A stretch of 64,000 nucleotides of DNA from Edaphobacter lichenicola (lineage in GTDB: Bacteria > Acidobacteriota > Terriglobia > Terriglobales > Acidobacteriaceae). Below the pieces are notes generated by a model. It had not been told where the DNA came from. It saw only the letters and a program-made list of their open reading frames with translations, and made no database searches. The DNA is taken from contig NZ_CP073696.1 in NCBI RefSeq assembly GCF_025264645.1, positions 4,526,001 through 4,590,000 on the forward strand, written 5' to 3'. A program made the position numbers and the translations under genes. Shown piece after piece: positions 36,240 to 44,719 of the stretch. The first letter of the stretch is position 1; every line of letters begins with the position of its first letter.

Positions 36240-37343
36240 ATGATCCGAAAATTTATCTCCTTCTGTCTCCTGTTGCTTTGTGCCATGCTGCCGGTGCTCG
36301 CGAGTGCCCAGGCCAGGCGCTTGGTTCTCATCGATCAGGATGGGTCCGGTCCCGCTGGCTCCAATCAGATGGCGATGATGGTGCTATTGCAATCTCCGCA
36401 TGCTGAGGTGCTCGGCATCACGATGGTCAGTGGAAACGCATGGGAGCCGGAAGAAGTTCAGCACACGCTACGCATGCTTGAACTCATCCATCGAACGGAT
36501 GTTCCAGTTCTCCCAGGCGCAATCTTTCCGCTCGTCCGCACCGAGCAGGAGTCGAAGATTCAACAACAGCTCTATGGCACCTTTCCTTGGTACGGTGCAT
36601 GGGGCGATCTCGGCACGAACACCAGCCGTCAGGCATATCACGGCCCCTACGTTGTGCCCAAATTGGTGGAGGGCGAACCCACCATCAAGCCATCTGCAGA
36701 GGATGCGGTTCACTTCCTCATTCAGCAGGTGCACGCACACCCACACCAGGTAACGATCTATGCTGCCGGTCCTCTCACCAACATCGCGCTGGCAATCTCC
36801 ATCGATCCCCACTTCGCAGAACTCACCCAGGGCATTGTGATTATGGGCGGAAGCCTTGCTCCGAAGACCGACGATCCCGAGTTCGCCAACAACCCACGCC
36901 ACGAGTTCAACTTCTGGTTCGACCCCGAGGCTGCACATATCACGTTGCGCGCACACTGGCCGCGTATCGATCTCACGACCGTCGACATCTCCATAAAAAC
37001 CGCCTTCACAAAGGAGATGCTGAAAGACATCGCTGGCTCGCCAAATCCCGCCGCCCAGTACCTCGCCAAATACACAGGTGAGTTCTACTACCTATGGGAC
37101 GAACTCGCTGCCGTTGCCTGGCTCGATCCAACGATCATCACCAAGGAGCAGCAACTGTATGTAGATGTCGACCTAACGCGAGGGCCGTTTTATGGCGATA
37201 CTCTATCGTGGACTGCGGCGAATAAGCCCGAACTCGATGTGCAGCTCGTTCATGTTCAAACTGATCTCGATCTCTCACGGTTCAATAAACTATTTATCGA
37301 CCTCATGAAGGCGCCTCCTCAGATCGTCTCTGCGATGAAGTAA
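36240..37343 (+). CDS. Secreted nucleoside hydrolase-like protein with altered metal site
   Basis: 367 residues, signal peptide MIRKFISFCLLLLCAMLPVL ending ASAQA. Clear inosine-uridine nucleoside hydrolase family features: VLGITMVSGNAW, IYAAGPLTNIALAI, IVIMGGSL, HEFNFWFDPEAA. Usual members cleave N-ribosides using Ca2+ bound by DTDPGxDD. Here that loop reads IDQDGSGPAGSNQ, so the two Asp after Gly are replaced by Asn-Gln, and the late catalytic His is Trp (LWDELAAVAW) with its Asp kept. Activity may be changed or lost. The GTG at 36231 is an alternative start. Confidence 0.85.
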   Translation: MIRKFISFCLLLLCAMLPVLASAQARRLVLIDQDGSGPAGSNQMAMMVLLQSPHAEVLGITMVSGNAWEPEEVQHTLRMLELIHRTDVPVLPGAIFPLVRTEQESKIQQQLYGTFPWYGAWGDLGTNTSRQAYHGPYVVPKLVEGEPTIKPSAEDAVHFLIQQVHAHPHQVTIYAAGPLTNIALAISIDPHFAELTQGIVIMGGSLAPKTDDPEFANNPRHEFNFWFDPEAAHITLRAHWPRIDLTTVDISIKTAFTKEMLKDIAGSPNPAAQYLAKYTGEFYYLWDELAAVAWLDPTIITKEQQLYVDVDLTRGPFYGDTLSWTAANKPELDVQLVHVQTDLDLSRFNKLFIDLMKAPPQIVSAMK

Positions 37344-37439
37344 AAGTTGCCGAGTAAAACCGATCTGAAGTCATGCGTTGTATTCTGCAATGGAGTTTGT
37401 TTGAACATCGATTTTGGTTTCACACGATCGGGAGGCCTA

Positions 37440-38234
37440 ATGGAAAGGCGTGAATTCTTGACTACATCTCTAGCAGCATCTGCGATTGCTTTATCGAATC
37501 AAGCCACAGCGCAGACTGGGTCTGCGCGGCCCCGCGAATACTACGAGATCCGCAAATATCATCTGCAGACCGGACCACAGATTAAGATCACCGAAAGCTA
37601 CATATCGGACGCTTTGATCCCCGCACTGAATCGACTCGGCATTGCGCCTGTCGGAGCCTTTCACCTCGACATCGGTCCAGAGACGCCGACACTGTACCTC
37701 TTGCTGCCAAGCACCAAACTCGAAGTATTGGTTACGGCTGAGCTGCAACTGGCGCATGACGAGTCGTTTATGAAAGTTGCCGAGCCATTCTGGAATGCGC
37801 CTGCAACCGCTCCAGCGTTTCAAAGGATTGAAAGCTCGCTCCTGATTGCATTCGAAGGTTGGCCGAAGTTGACTCCGCCAGCCGCGACTGCAGCCCACGG
37901 CAAGAGAATCTTCCAACTCCGTACCTACGAAAGCCCCAGCAGTCAGGCGCACGTCCGCAAGGTTGAGATGTTTCACCATGGAGAGTTCGAAATCTTTCAG
38001 AGTGCAGGTTTTGGCCAGGTCTTTTATGGCGACACCTTGATGGGCCCTCGAATGCCGAACCTCACCTATATGCTCAGCTTCGCCGATATGGCCGACCTCA
38101 ACGCGAAATGGGATGTCTTCCGCTCAGACCCCGCCTGGAACAAGCTAAAAAGCTCACCGCGGTACAACTTCGAAGAGATTGTAAGTAATATATCGAACCT
38201 GATACTGAGCCCAACCACCTACTCGCAGATCTGA
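37440..38234 (+). CDS. NIPSNAP-family protein with Tat-like signal
   Basis: 264 residues from an ATG with a strong ribosome binding site (GGAGG, 5 nt spacing). N-terminus MERREFLTTSLAASAIALS resembles a twin-arginine signal. Two ferredoxin-like NIPSNAP modules: YYEIRKYHLQTG near 35 and FQLRTYESPSSQAHVRKVEMF near 160, then a third segment MPNLTYMLSFADMADLNAKW. Function of the family is poorly defined. Directly follows the nucleoside-hydrolase-like gene. Confidence 0.88.
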   Translation: MERREFLTTSLAASAIALSNQATAQTGSARPREYYEIRKYHLQTGPQIKITESYISDALIPALNRLGIAPVGAFHLDIGPETPTLYLLLPSTKLEVLVTAELQLAHDESFMKVAEPFWNAPATAPAFQRIESSLLIAFEGWPKLTPPAATAAHGKRIFQLRTYESPSSQAHVRKVEMFHHGEFEIFQSAGFGQVFYGDTLMGPRMPNLTYMLSFADMADLNAKWDVFRSDPAWNKLKSSPRYNFEEIVSNISNLILSPTTYSQI

Positions 38235-38306
38235 TTTTTGATGGCGGCCAACTGTTTAGGACATGTACATATCCTTCTAACGCGCTTCGTCTAAACTATC
38301 TTCACG

Positions 38307-39212
38307 ATGGATCTCGCCCAGCTCAACGAACACTTCGGCCTTCCTGGCGTTCTTGCATTTGACGCCACTGCGTCTGGTCTTATCAAAGCTGAGATTACGA
38401 CTCCGCAAGCTAAGGCCACCGTGTACTTGCAAGGCGCCCATCTGACAGCTTGGGAGCCCGCAGGCCAGCAGCCCGTGATCTTTACGAGCCGCAAGACGGA
38501 GCTCGCACCTGGCAAAGCGATTCGCGGCGGCATCCCGGTCTGTTTTCCCTGGTTTGCGGCGCGTCACGATGGCAAAACCGGGCCGTCGCATGGCTTTGGC
38601 CGCATTCAGGACTGGACACTCGCCTTCGCTGCACTCGCCGGGAATGACATCCACCTTACCTTCACGCTAGGCCCAACCGAGATGAGCCGAGGATTGGGCT
38701 TCGATCACTTTCGACTGGCCTATCAGCTCATCATCGGTCAAACCTTGACCATGCAACTGACAGTGGCCAATGATGGCGCGCCGCCCCTCCTCTTTGAGGA
38801 AGCTCTCCACACCTACTACAAAGTCGCCGATGTTCACGAAATAACTGTTGCCGGCCTCGAAGGCGTGACTTACCTGGATAAAAATGACCTTCTGCAGGCA
38901 AAGAAACAGGATGGAGCGATTTCGATTACAGCCCCAACGGACCGCGTCTACCTGAACACAACGGCCACCTGCGTCATTCACGACACGATGAGCAAACGAC
39001 GGATTCACGTGGCGAAGACGAACTCAAACACCACGGTCGTCTGGAATCCGTGGGAGTCCGGCGCGAAGAAGCTGGCGGATATGGATCCAAGCGAATGGCA
39101 TGAGTTTGTTGCCGTCGAAACCGTCAACGCAGCGGAAGATACCATCACGCTTGCTCCCGGCGCGAGCCACACGATGCAGGCTCACATCTCGGTGGAAGGC
39201 ATTCCAGCTTAG
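38307..39212 (+). CDS. D-hexose-6-phosphate mutarotase / aldose 1-epimerase-like (YeaD family)
   Basis: 301 residues, cytoplasmic. Interconverts alpha and beta anomers of hexose 6-phosphate. Family features: YLQGAHLTAWEPAG, RGGIPVCFPWFAARHDG, SHGFGRIQDW (catalytic His), ALHTYYKVADV, and WNPWESGAKKLADM. Length is normal. Starts at ATG 38307, with the first strand of the fold. Confidence 0.93.
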   Translation: MDLAQLNEHFGLPGVLAFDATASGLIKAEITTPQAKATVYLQGAHLTAWEPAGQQPVIFTSRKTELAPGKAIRGGIPVCFPWFAARHDGKTGPSHGFGRIQDWTLAFAALAGNDIHLTFTLGPTEMSRGLGFDHFRLAYQLIIGQTLTMQLTVANDGAPPLLFEEALHTYYKVADVHEITVAGLEGVTYLDKNDLLQAKKQDGAISITAPTDRVYLNTTATCVIHDTMSKRRIHVAKTNSNTTVVWNPWESGAKKLADMDPSEWHEFVAVETVNAAEDTITLAPGASHTMQAHISVEGIPA

Positions 39213-39272
39213 CCCTGCCGCACCGTCGGTGGACTTGGCGAATGGAGAGGCTGCCGATACTCTCAGAGAGTG

Positions 39273-39875
39273 ATGCTCATCCTAGCCTCCGCTTCGCCTC
39301 GCCGCCACGAACTGCTCACACAAGCCGGTCTCGAATTCAAAATTACCGCCGCCAATCTAAATGAGGATCTGCTCGAGAACGAACCCGCTGCCGCCTATGT
39401 CCAACGACTCTCAGAGGAGAAGGCCCAGGCAGTCTGGAATCTTCACGAATCGTTAGACACCCCGGAGGATCCGCTCGTCGTTCTTGGTGCGGACACCTGC
39501 GTTGTGGTCGACGGCCAGATACTGGGCAAGCCCACCGATACAGCCGACGCTCGCAGGATGTTAACGCTGCTAAGCGGACGAACCCACGTGGTGTTGACCG
39601 GCATTGCCGTCGTCACTGGCACAAAAGTACTTCGCGATCTCGACATCACACAAGTCACCTTCAACTGCGTCACCGATTCGGAGATTGCGCAGTACATCGT
39701 TAGCGGCGAGCCACTCGACAAAGCCGGTGCTTATGCGATTCAGGGCTATGCGGCGCGCTGGATTCCGCGAATTGAAGGCTGCTACTTCAATGTCGTCGGG
39801 CTGCCAATCGCACGGACGATCGCTCTTTTGGCAGAGGCCGAGTCAGGCGCGCCATCTACGCTTGTCGAATCGTAA
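39273..39875 (+). CDS. Maf-family nucleoside triphosphate pyrophosphatase
   Basis: 200 residues. Removes pyrophosphate from non-canonical or uridine/deoxythymidine triphosphates and affects septum formation in some bacteria. Motifs: LILASASPRRHELL, GADTCVVVDGQILGKP, LSGRTHVVLTGIAV, and KAGAYAIQGYAARWI. ATG at 39273; an in-frame GTG sits directly before it. Convergent with the M20 peptidase gene, 15 nt apart. Confidence 0.95.
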   Translation: MLILASASPRRHELLTQAGLEFKITAANLNEDLLENEPAAAYVQRLSEEKAQAVWNLHESLDTPEDPLVVLGADTCVVVDGQILGKPTDTADARRMLTLLSGRTHVVLTGIAVVTGTKVLRDLDITQVTFNCVTDSEIAQYIVSGEPLDKAGAYAIQGYAARWIPRIEGCYFNVVGLPIARTIALLAEAESGAPSTLVES

Positions 39876-39890
39876 TTCGCAATCTTGGAG

Positions 39891-41027
39891 TTACTCGATG
39901 CTGGCAATCATCGCTGCCAGCAAGGCCGTCCGTGGCACAAGGTGCTCGATGACCACCGATTCGTGAGCCGCATGAGCCCCATCGCCAACTGCTCCCATCC
40001 CGTCGAGCGTCGGGACACCCAGCGCTGCGGTGAAGTTCCCGTCTGAGCCGCCGCCGGTCGCGGCTTCCTCTAGCGAAAACCCAAGCTCAGCGGCGATTTG
40101 CCGTGCTTTTTTCAATAGCGCAATCGTTCCAGCTTTGCGCTCCATGGGAGGGCGATTCATTCCGCCGGTGATCGTGAGCGTACACTTTGGATCGGACACC
40201 TTCAGGCTCCGAAAAAGTTTTTCGACGTACACTGCATCGCTAGCCTTTGCAATTCGCACGTCGACTTCGGTGAAGGCGTGTGAAGGGACCACATTCGACC
40301 TCGTTCCACCAGCGATAACACCACAATTTACCGTCAATTTGCGCCCTAAATTGGTGAAGTTCGAGATGGTTTGCACCAGCTTAGCCAGCTCTAGAACCGC
40401 GGAATGACCTCGTTCAAAGTCGACTCCGCTATGTGCCCCAACTCCCGTAACTTCAACATGATATTGGCCTACTCCCTTCCTGGCGGTCTTGTAGGCCAAG
40501 CCCTGAGCCGGCTCCAGAACGAACACCGCAGCCGATTCAAGGGCCAGACGCTCAGTAATAGCCCGCGAAACAGTGCTTCCAACCTCCTCATCGCTATTCA
40601 GCAGAAGGGTGACGGGTCGTTCTAACTCTAACTCGCGTAAGGTACTTAGAGCCGTTAGCGCCATGATAACCCCGGCTTTCATGTCAAGCACCCCCGGGCC
40701 CCAATAACGTCCTTCAGCGACGCGCCAAGGCATTGACGCCAACGTTCCGATCGGCCAGACGGTGTCGAGGTGGCCGAGCAGAAGGATGGGCTTCTGCCCT
40801 TTGCGAGAACGGCCAAAACGCAGCTCTAAAATGTCACCGAATTGGGTTTGTTTATGGCGCTTAAGCCGGGCACTCAGTGCCTCAGACCAACGTGCCATGA
40901 GAGCCATCGCTGCGTTAACCGCTTGTCGGTCCTCACTTGGGGACTCCTGCCGCACTAACTTTTCGAGGTTGGTCCTCATGAGAACGTTTTGTTTTTCGAC
41001 TTGGTTATAAATCGCGGCAACGTTCAT
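39891..41027 (-). CDS. M20-family metallopeptidase (carboxypeptidase G2-like)
   Basis: 378 residues, cytoplasmic. Two-zinc exopeptidase: LLLGHLDTVWP and GVLDMKAG (His and bridging Asp), NSDEEVGS (catalytic Glu), FVLEPAQG and AHAAHESV (late His). Dimerisation domain in the middle (KGVGQYHVEVTGVGAHSG). Relatives remove C-terminal glutamate from folates or peptides; with folK and a pABA-type enzyme nearby a folate substrate is conceivable but not shown. Confidence 0.92.
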   Translation of the reverse strand: MNVAAIYNQVEKQNVLMRTNLEKLVRQESPSEDRQAVNAAMALMARWSEALSARLKRHKQTQFGDILELRFGRSRKGQKPILLLGHLDTVWPIGTLASMPWRVAEGRYWGPGVLDMKAGVIMALTALSTLRELELERPVTLLLNSDEEVGSTVSRAITERLALESAAVFVLEPAQGLAYKTARKGVGQYHVEVTGVGAHSGVDFERGHSAVLELAKLVQTISNFTNLGRKLTVNCGVIAGGTRSNVVPSHAFTEVDVRIAKASDAVYVEKLFRSLKVSDPKCTLTITGGMNRPPMERKAGTIALLKKARQIAAELGFSLEEAATGGGSDGNFTAALGVPTLDGMGAVGDGAHAAHESVVIEHLVPRTALLAAMIASIE

Positions 41028-41181
41028 GGACGGATCTTATAGCAGACAAAGGTAGTAGTTTCCGCAATGCCTGAGGAAAAAAGTAGTCAGTATAAGTCGG
41101 GAGTTGTGGCTAATTCACCACATAACCCAGATGTTTTGGGGTTGTAGTCTTATTAGTGGCTCTCTTGGGAGACATCGATTC

Positions 41182-42099
41182 GTGGCATTGGAAGCTCATT
41201 ATGAGCAGACAATTCGATCCGAAATAGAGTTTGGCGGCATTGGCTTGCATAGCGGCGCTCCAGTGCTCATGCGGCTCATCCCTGCTCCTGCAGGATCCGG
41301 CATCGTCTTTCGACGCACTGACTTAGACAACTTTGAGATTGCTGCGGTAGGGCGTAACGTTGCCAAGGTGAGCTACGCAACGAGCCTGATGCGGCAGAGC
41401 GTGCTTATCTCTACCACCGAGCATCTCCTTTCCGCATTAATCGGCTTTGGCGTTGATAACGTGATCGTTGAGGTCGACAATCTTGAGGTGCCGATTCTGG
41501 ACGGGAGCGCTTTGCCCTATGTGCAAGCTTTTCATTCTGTGGGGCTTAAGCAGCAAAGACGCCGGCGCGAATACTTAAAGATTTTGAAAGAGGTCGAGGT
41601 GCGGGACGGCACCAAGTTTATTGGTGTGTACCCGGGGTCGGGATATCGTATCCAATATACAATCGACTTCCCGCAACCTATTGGCTATGAGACATTTACA
41701 GGTGATCTGGCCACTGGGGACTATGTAAAATTTATTGCACCAGCTCGGACTTTCGGTTTTAAAGAAGATGAGCCTATGTTGCGGGATATGGGGCTGATTC
41801 GTGGGGTTTCGAATGAGAGCGCGATTATTCTCTCCCGGCAAGGTATTGAAAATGGACCACTTCGCTTTGACGACGAGTTTGTGAGGCACAAGGTTCTGGA
41901 TTTAATTGGGGATCTTGCGCTGGCGGGGCGGAGGATTCAGGGTCGGGTGGTTGCGGAGAGAGCAGGGCATGCTATGCATACTGCTCTTGTGCAAAGACTT
42001 ATGCGTGATCGCTCAGCTTGGGAGCTGGCCCACGGCTACGACGAAGTGGCAGAACCGGTGAGCGTGGTCGGAGGACTGCAACCGGCTACGGCATCGTAA
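41182..42099 (+). CDS. lpxC: UDP-3-O-acyl-N-acetylglucosamine deacetylase LpxC
   Basis: First committed step of lipid A synthesis; Zn deacetylase. 305 residues from GTG 41182, the usual length, with GGGAG 10 nt upstream; a reading from 41104 adds 26 non-homologous residues. Motifs: GGIGLHSG, ISTTEHLLSAL (Zn His), DEFVRHKVLDLIGDLAL (Zn His and Asp), HAMHTALVQRLM. Indicates a Gram-negative envelope with lipopolysaccharide. Confidence 0.97.
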   Translation: MALEAHYEQTIRSEIEFGGIGLHSGAPVLMRLIPAPAGSGIVFRRTDLDNFEIAAVGRNVAKVSYATSLMRQSVLISTTEHLLSALIGFGVDNVIVEVDNLEVPILDGSALPYVQAFHSVGLKQQRRRREYLKILKEVEVRDGTKFIGVYPGSGYRIQYTIDFPQPIGYETFTGDLATGDYVKFIAPARTFGFKEDEPMLRDMGLIRGVSNESAIILSRQGIENGPLRFDDEFVRHKVLDLIGDLALAGRRIQGRVVAERAGHAMHTALVQRLMRDRSAWELAHGYDEVAEPVSVVGGLQPATAS

Positions 42100-42204
42100 T
42101 TTGAGTGTTTTTGGATGGTTTTCCGGTGGTCAATTGCTGCTTAATCGTGGTGAGTTTGTGGTGATTTGCATGGCTCAATCTGCCGACTTCCAGACGGCGC
42201 CGTC

Positions 42205-42696
42205 ATGAGATCGCTGGCCGCCATCGGTTGCGGATCGAATCTGGAATCTACCTTTGGGGATCGTGAGGCAAACCTGCAGGAGGCGATCCGGCTGATTCGT
42301 CCTTTGGGTGAAGTAAGAGCAGTTTCGTCGTTTTATGACACGGAGCCGGTGGGCCTTCTGGCCCAGCCACGATTTCTAAATGGAGCGTTGTTGCTGGAGA
42401 CCGATCTGGAGCCGTTAGCGCTGTTGCGGGAGTTGCTCGCAGTGGAGCGGGCGATGGGACGGGACCGGGTTGGTGCCGTGGCGAAGGGGCCGCGGGTTAT
42501 CGATCTTGATCTGCTGCTTTACGCCGATCGAGAGTGGGGCGATGTGGTGATGGAGACAGAGGAGCTGACGTTGCCGCATCCTGCAATGCAGGAGCGCCGC
42601 TTTGTGCTTGAGCCGCTCAAGGAGATTGCGCCGGAGTGGGTGCATCCGGTGCTGGGATTGACGGTGGGAGAGATGCTGGAGCGGATTTGCGGGTAG
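42205..42696 (+). CDS. folK: 6-hydroxymethyl-7,8-dihydropterin pyrophosphokinase FolK
   Basis: 163 residues. Adds pyrophosphate to hydroxymethyl-dihydropterin just before condensation with para-aminobenzoate. GCGSNLESTFGDREANL, SSFYDTEPVG, FLNGALLLET, and GPRVIDLDLLLYADR (catalytic Asp pair) are all present. ATG at 42205 is preferred over a longer TTG reading from 42166. It lies 105 nt after lpxC, and 2 kb before the CADD-like gene on the same strand. Confidence 0.96.
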   Translation: MRSLAAIGCGSNLESTFGDREANLQEAIRLIRPLGEVRAVSSFYDTEPVGLLAQPRFLNGALLLETDLEPLALLRELLAVERAMGRDRVGAVAKGPRVIDLDLLLYADREWGDVVMETEELTLPHPAMQERRFVLEPLKEIAPEWVHPVLGLTVGEMLERICG

Positions 42697-42756
42697 TGTC
42701 AGAGATGACCGGCGGAGAGTTCGAGAAAACAGACAACGGCAATATCAGGTCGTTGC

Positions 42757-42794
42757 GGCTTCGCCTTCACTCCTGCCTTCGGCAGAGCGAAGCC
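42757..42794. repeat. Nested inverted repeat after folK
   Basis: Outer arms GGCTTCGC (42757-42764) and GCGAAGCC (42787-42794), inner hairpin CTGCC-TTC-GGCAG (42773-42785). No T-run follows. Downstream 42795-42830 has further GCGCGAG / GAGGCGCGAG near-repeats. It could be a REP-like element or a folK 3' structure. Confidence 0.6.
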
Positions 42795-42888
42795 CACTCA
42801 TCGCGCGAGTGAGGCGCGAGGAATGGGGCACCCGGCACCGGCTGAGTGAGCCTGGTTTGGAGATCAGGTTACGAGCGCCTGGAGATGC

Positions 42889-44550
42889 TCAGTTTTTTGC
42901 TGGGGCTTCGTACACGATCTTGCCGCCTACGATGGTCATGACTGATTCGGTTTTGGGCAGCGCTGGAACGGGGACAGAGAAGATGTCCTGAGATAAGACC
43001 GCGATATCGGCAAGTTTGCCGGGTTCAAGAGTGCCTTTCTCTTTCTCCTGAAACTCCGCGTAGGCAGAGGTGAGGGTGTAGGCGATGACAGCCTGTTCGC
43101 GGGTGATGGCCTCTGAGGGGCGATTGCCTGGGTTGGTCGCGAACATGATATCGAGGTAAGGATTGACCGGCCCATCTGAACCGAGGGCTAATGGGATGCC
43201 TGCGTCTAGTAGAGACTTTAGCGGCTGGGCTTTTTCAAACGGCACGACGCCCGGTGGTAAGAAGGGCGCCAGATGGAGAGGGTTTTGGATTACGACGATG
43301 CCGTCCTGCTTGATGCGGGCAAACTGGTCGGGGAAGATTCCGTCGCCGTGTTCAAAGCGCAGACGGCGGCCGTTCCACACCTTGCTGCCTCCGGATGCGT
43401 CGATGGCATCGAGAACCGTTGCGACGGAGCGATTGCCCGACATATGTAACAGTAACTGGTCGTTGTTCGTTATCGATTCCTGCAGCATGGCTGGGTACTC
43501 GGCTTTGGGGAACTCGAGCGGCAGGTCGCCGAATATGGCGTCGAACGGGAGCTTTGCGGGGAGTTTCCATTCTCCGCGTGGCGTGAAGGTGCCTTCGACG
43601 CCTACGCCGTCGGCCAGCCACTTTGACCCGTTGACGGTGATGAGGGTTGATGGGTGCGCGGGTACACCCTTTCCTTCATCGGTGTTGCGGGCCGTTGTGG
43701 TTGTTCCGGGCATGCGCACGATGCGTACGCGGATTCGCGTTGGTGCAGCTTCGAGGAGTGAGACGGCGCGCGCTGGGGGAATGAGGACAGCGAGCTCCTG
43801 GACGGATGTGACGCCGTACTTCGCTTCTTCTTCTAATTGCTGGCGGATTTGTGCGACGGCTGCGGCTTCGGGAACACGGTCGGCGGCGGCGCGCTCCATG
43901 TTGAGGAGGGCGTATTCGCGTATGGTGCCGGTGAGACGGCCTTTTGCATCGCGTTCGAAGCGGCCGCCTAACGGGTCGGGTTGGTTGTCGGCGATGTTGT
44001 AGAAGCGCAGGCCGGCGGTGTTGAGAATTGTGGCGTGGCCCGTGAAGGTTGTCAGCGAAACGGGATTGTGTGGGGCGAGTTGATCCAGCGCGTTGCGGTC
44101 GATGGATGGGTCTCCGAAGATCTTGAAGCCGATTGTGACGGAAATGAAGCCGATTGTGACGGAAATGAGGCTGTTGGGAGGGTTCTTCGCGATGGCGGCC
44201 GTGATGCCTTCTTTGGCCTGTGCCCATGTGGGGTCGGGTGACTGGAGATCGACGTCGACTTCAGGAGTGCCTAACGAGAAGTGATGGTGAGCGTCGTTGA
44301 TGCCGGGAATCGCAGTGCCGCCGTGAAGATCGATCTGACGGGTCGTTGGCCCTGCCATTGCTCGAATTGTGGCGGTGTCGCCAGTTGCGACGATGCGATC
44401 TCCGCGGATGGCGAGCGCTTCGACGTAGGGATGAGCGGCTACGCTGGTGAAGATTTTTCCGTTGAGGAGGATGAGGTCGGGATTGCGTTGTTGTGCGAAG
44501 GCGCAGACGGAGAGACAGAAGATGCTGAGGGAAAGAAATGCCTTCCTCAT
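42889..44550 (-). CDS. Secreted amidohydrolase, YtcJ-like (Amidohydro_3)
   Basis: 553 residues, signal peptide MRKAFLSLSIFCLSVCAFAQ; GGAG lies 6 nt before the ATG at 44550. Metal-dependent hydrolase: first metal motif in GINDAHHHFSLG, LTTFTGHATILNTAG, LRFEHGDGIFPDQF, and LGSDGPVNPYLDIMF. Ends with the composite beta domain (GKLADIAVLSQDIFSV). Substrates of this clade are mostly unknown. Residues about 129-142 are ISVTIGF twice in a row, from a perfect 21-bp duplication at 44125-44166; this is a very recent change. Confidence 0.9.
   Translation of the reverse strand: MRKAFLSLSIFCLSVCAFAQQRNPDLILLNGKIFTSVAAHPYVEALAIRGDRIVATGDTATIRAMAGPTTRQIDLHGGTAIPGINDAHHHFSLGTPEVDVDLQSPDPTWAQAKEGITAAIAKNPPNSLISVTIGFISVTIGFKIFGDPSIDRNALDQLAPHNPVSLTTFTGHATILNTAGLRFYNIADNQPDPLGGRFERDAKGRLTGTIREYALLNMERAAADRVPEAAAVAQIRQQLEEEAKYGVTSVQELAVLIPPARAVSLLEAAPTRIRVRIVRMPGTTTTARNTDEGKGVPAHPSTLITVNGSKWLADGVGVEGTFTPRGEWKLPAKLPFDAIFGDLPLEFPKAEYPAMLQESITNNDQLLLHMSGNRSVATVLDAIDASGGSKVWNGRRLRFEHGDGIFPDQFARIKQDGIVVIQNPLHLAPFLPPGVVPFEKAQPLKSLLDAGIPLALGSDGPVNPYLDIMFATNPGNRPSEAITREQAVIAYTLTSAYAEFQEKEKGTLEPGKLADIAVLSQDIFSVPVPALPKTESVMTIVGGKIVYEAPAKN
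44125..44166 (-). repeat. Perfect 21-bp tandem duplication inside the amidohydrolase gene
   Basis: 44125-44145 and 44146-44166 are identical over 21 bp. The unit is in frame and doubles ISVTIGF in the protein. The lack of any sequence difference points to recent replication slippage. Confidence 0.95.
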
Positions 44551-44719
44551 GAATGACTCCAGTTGGACAGAGATAGGGGCCGATCGTTCAGCTTGTGATG
44601 GTCGTGAGCTTGGGGAATCGTACCTTGTGGGGCGTGCGAGACTGGTTTCGTGAGATCGCGATACACTCTTGCTATCGCCTGGAGTTTTCGCCGCGTGAAC
44701 TTTTGATTGGAGCTTGATT

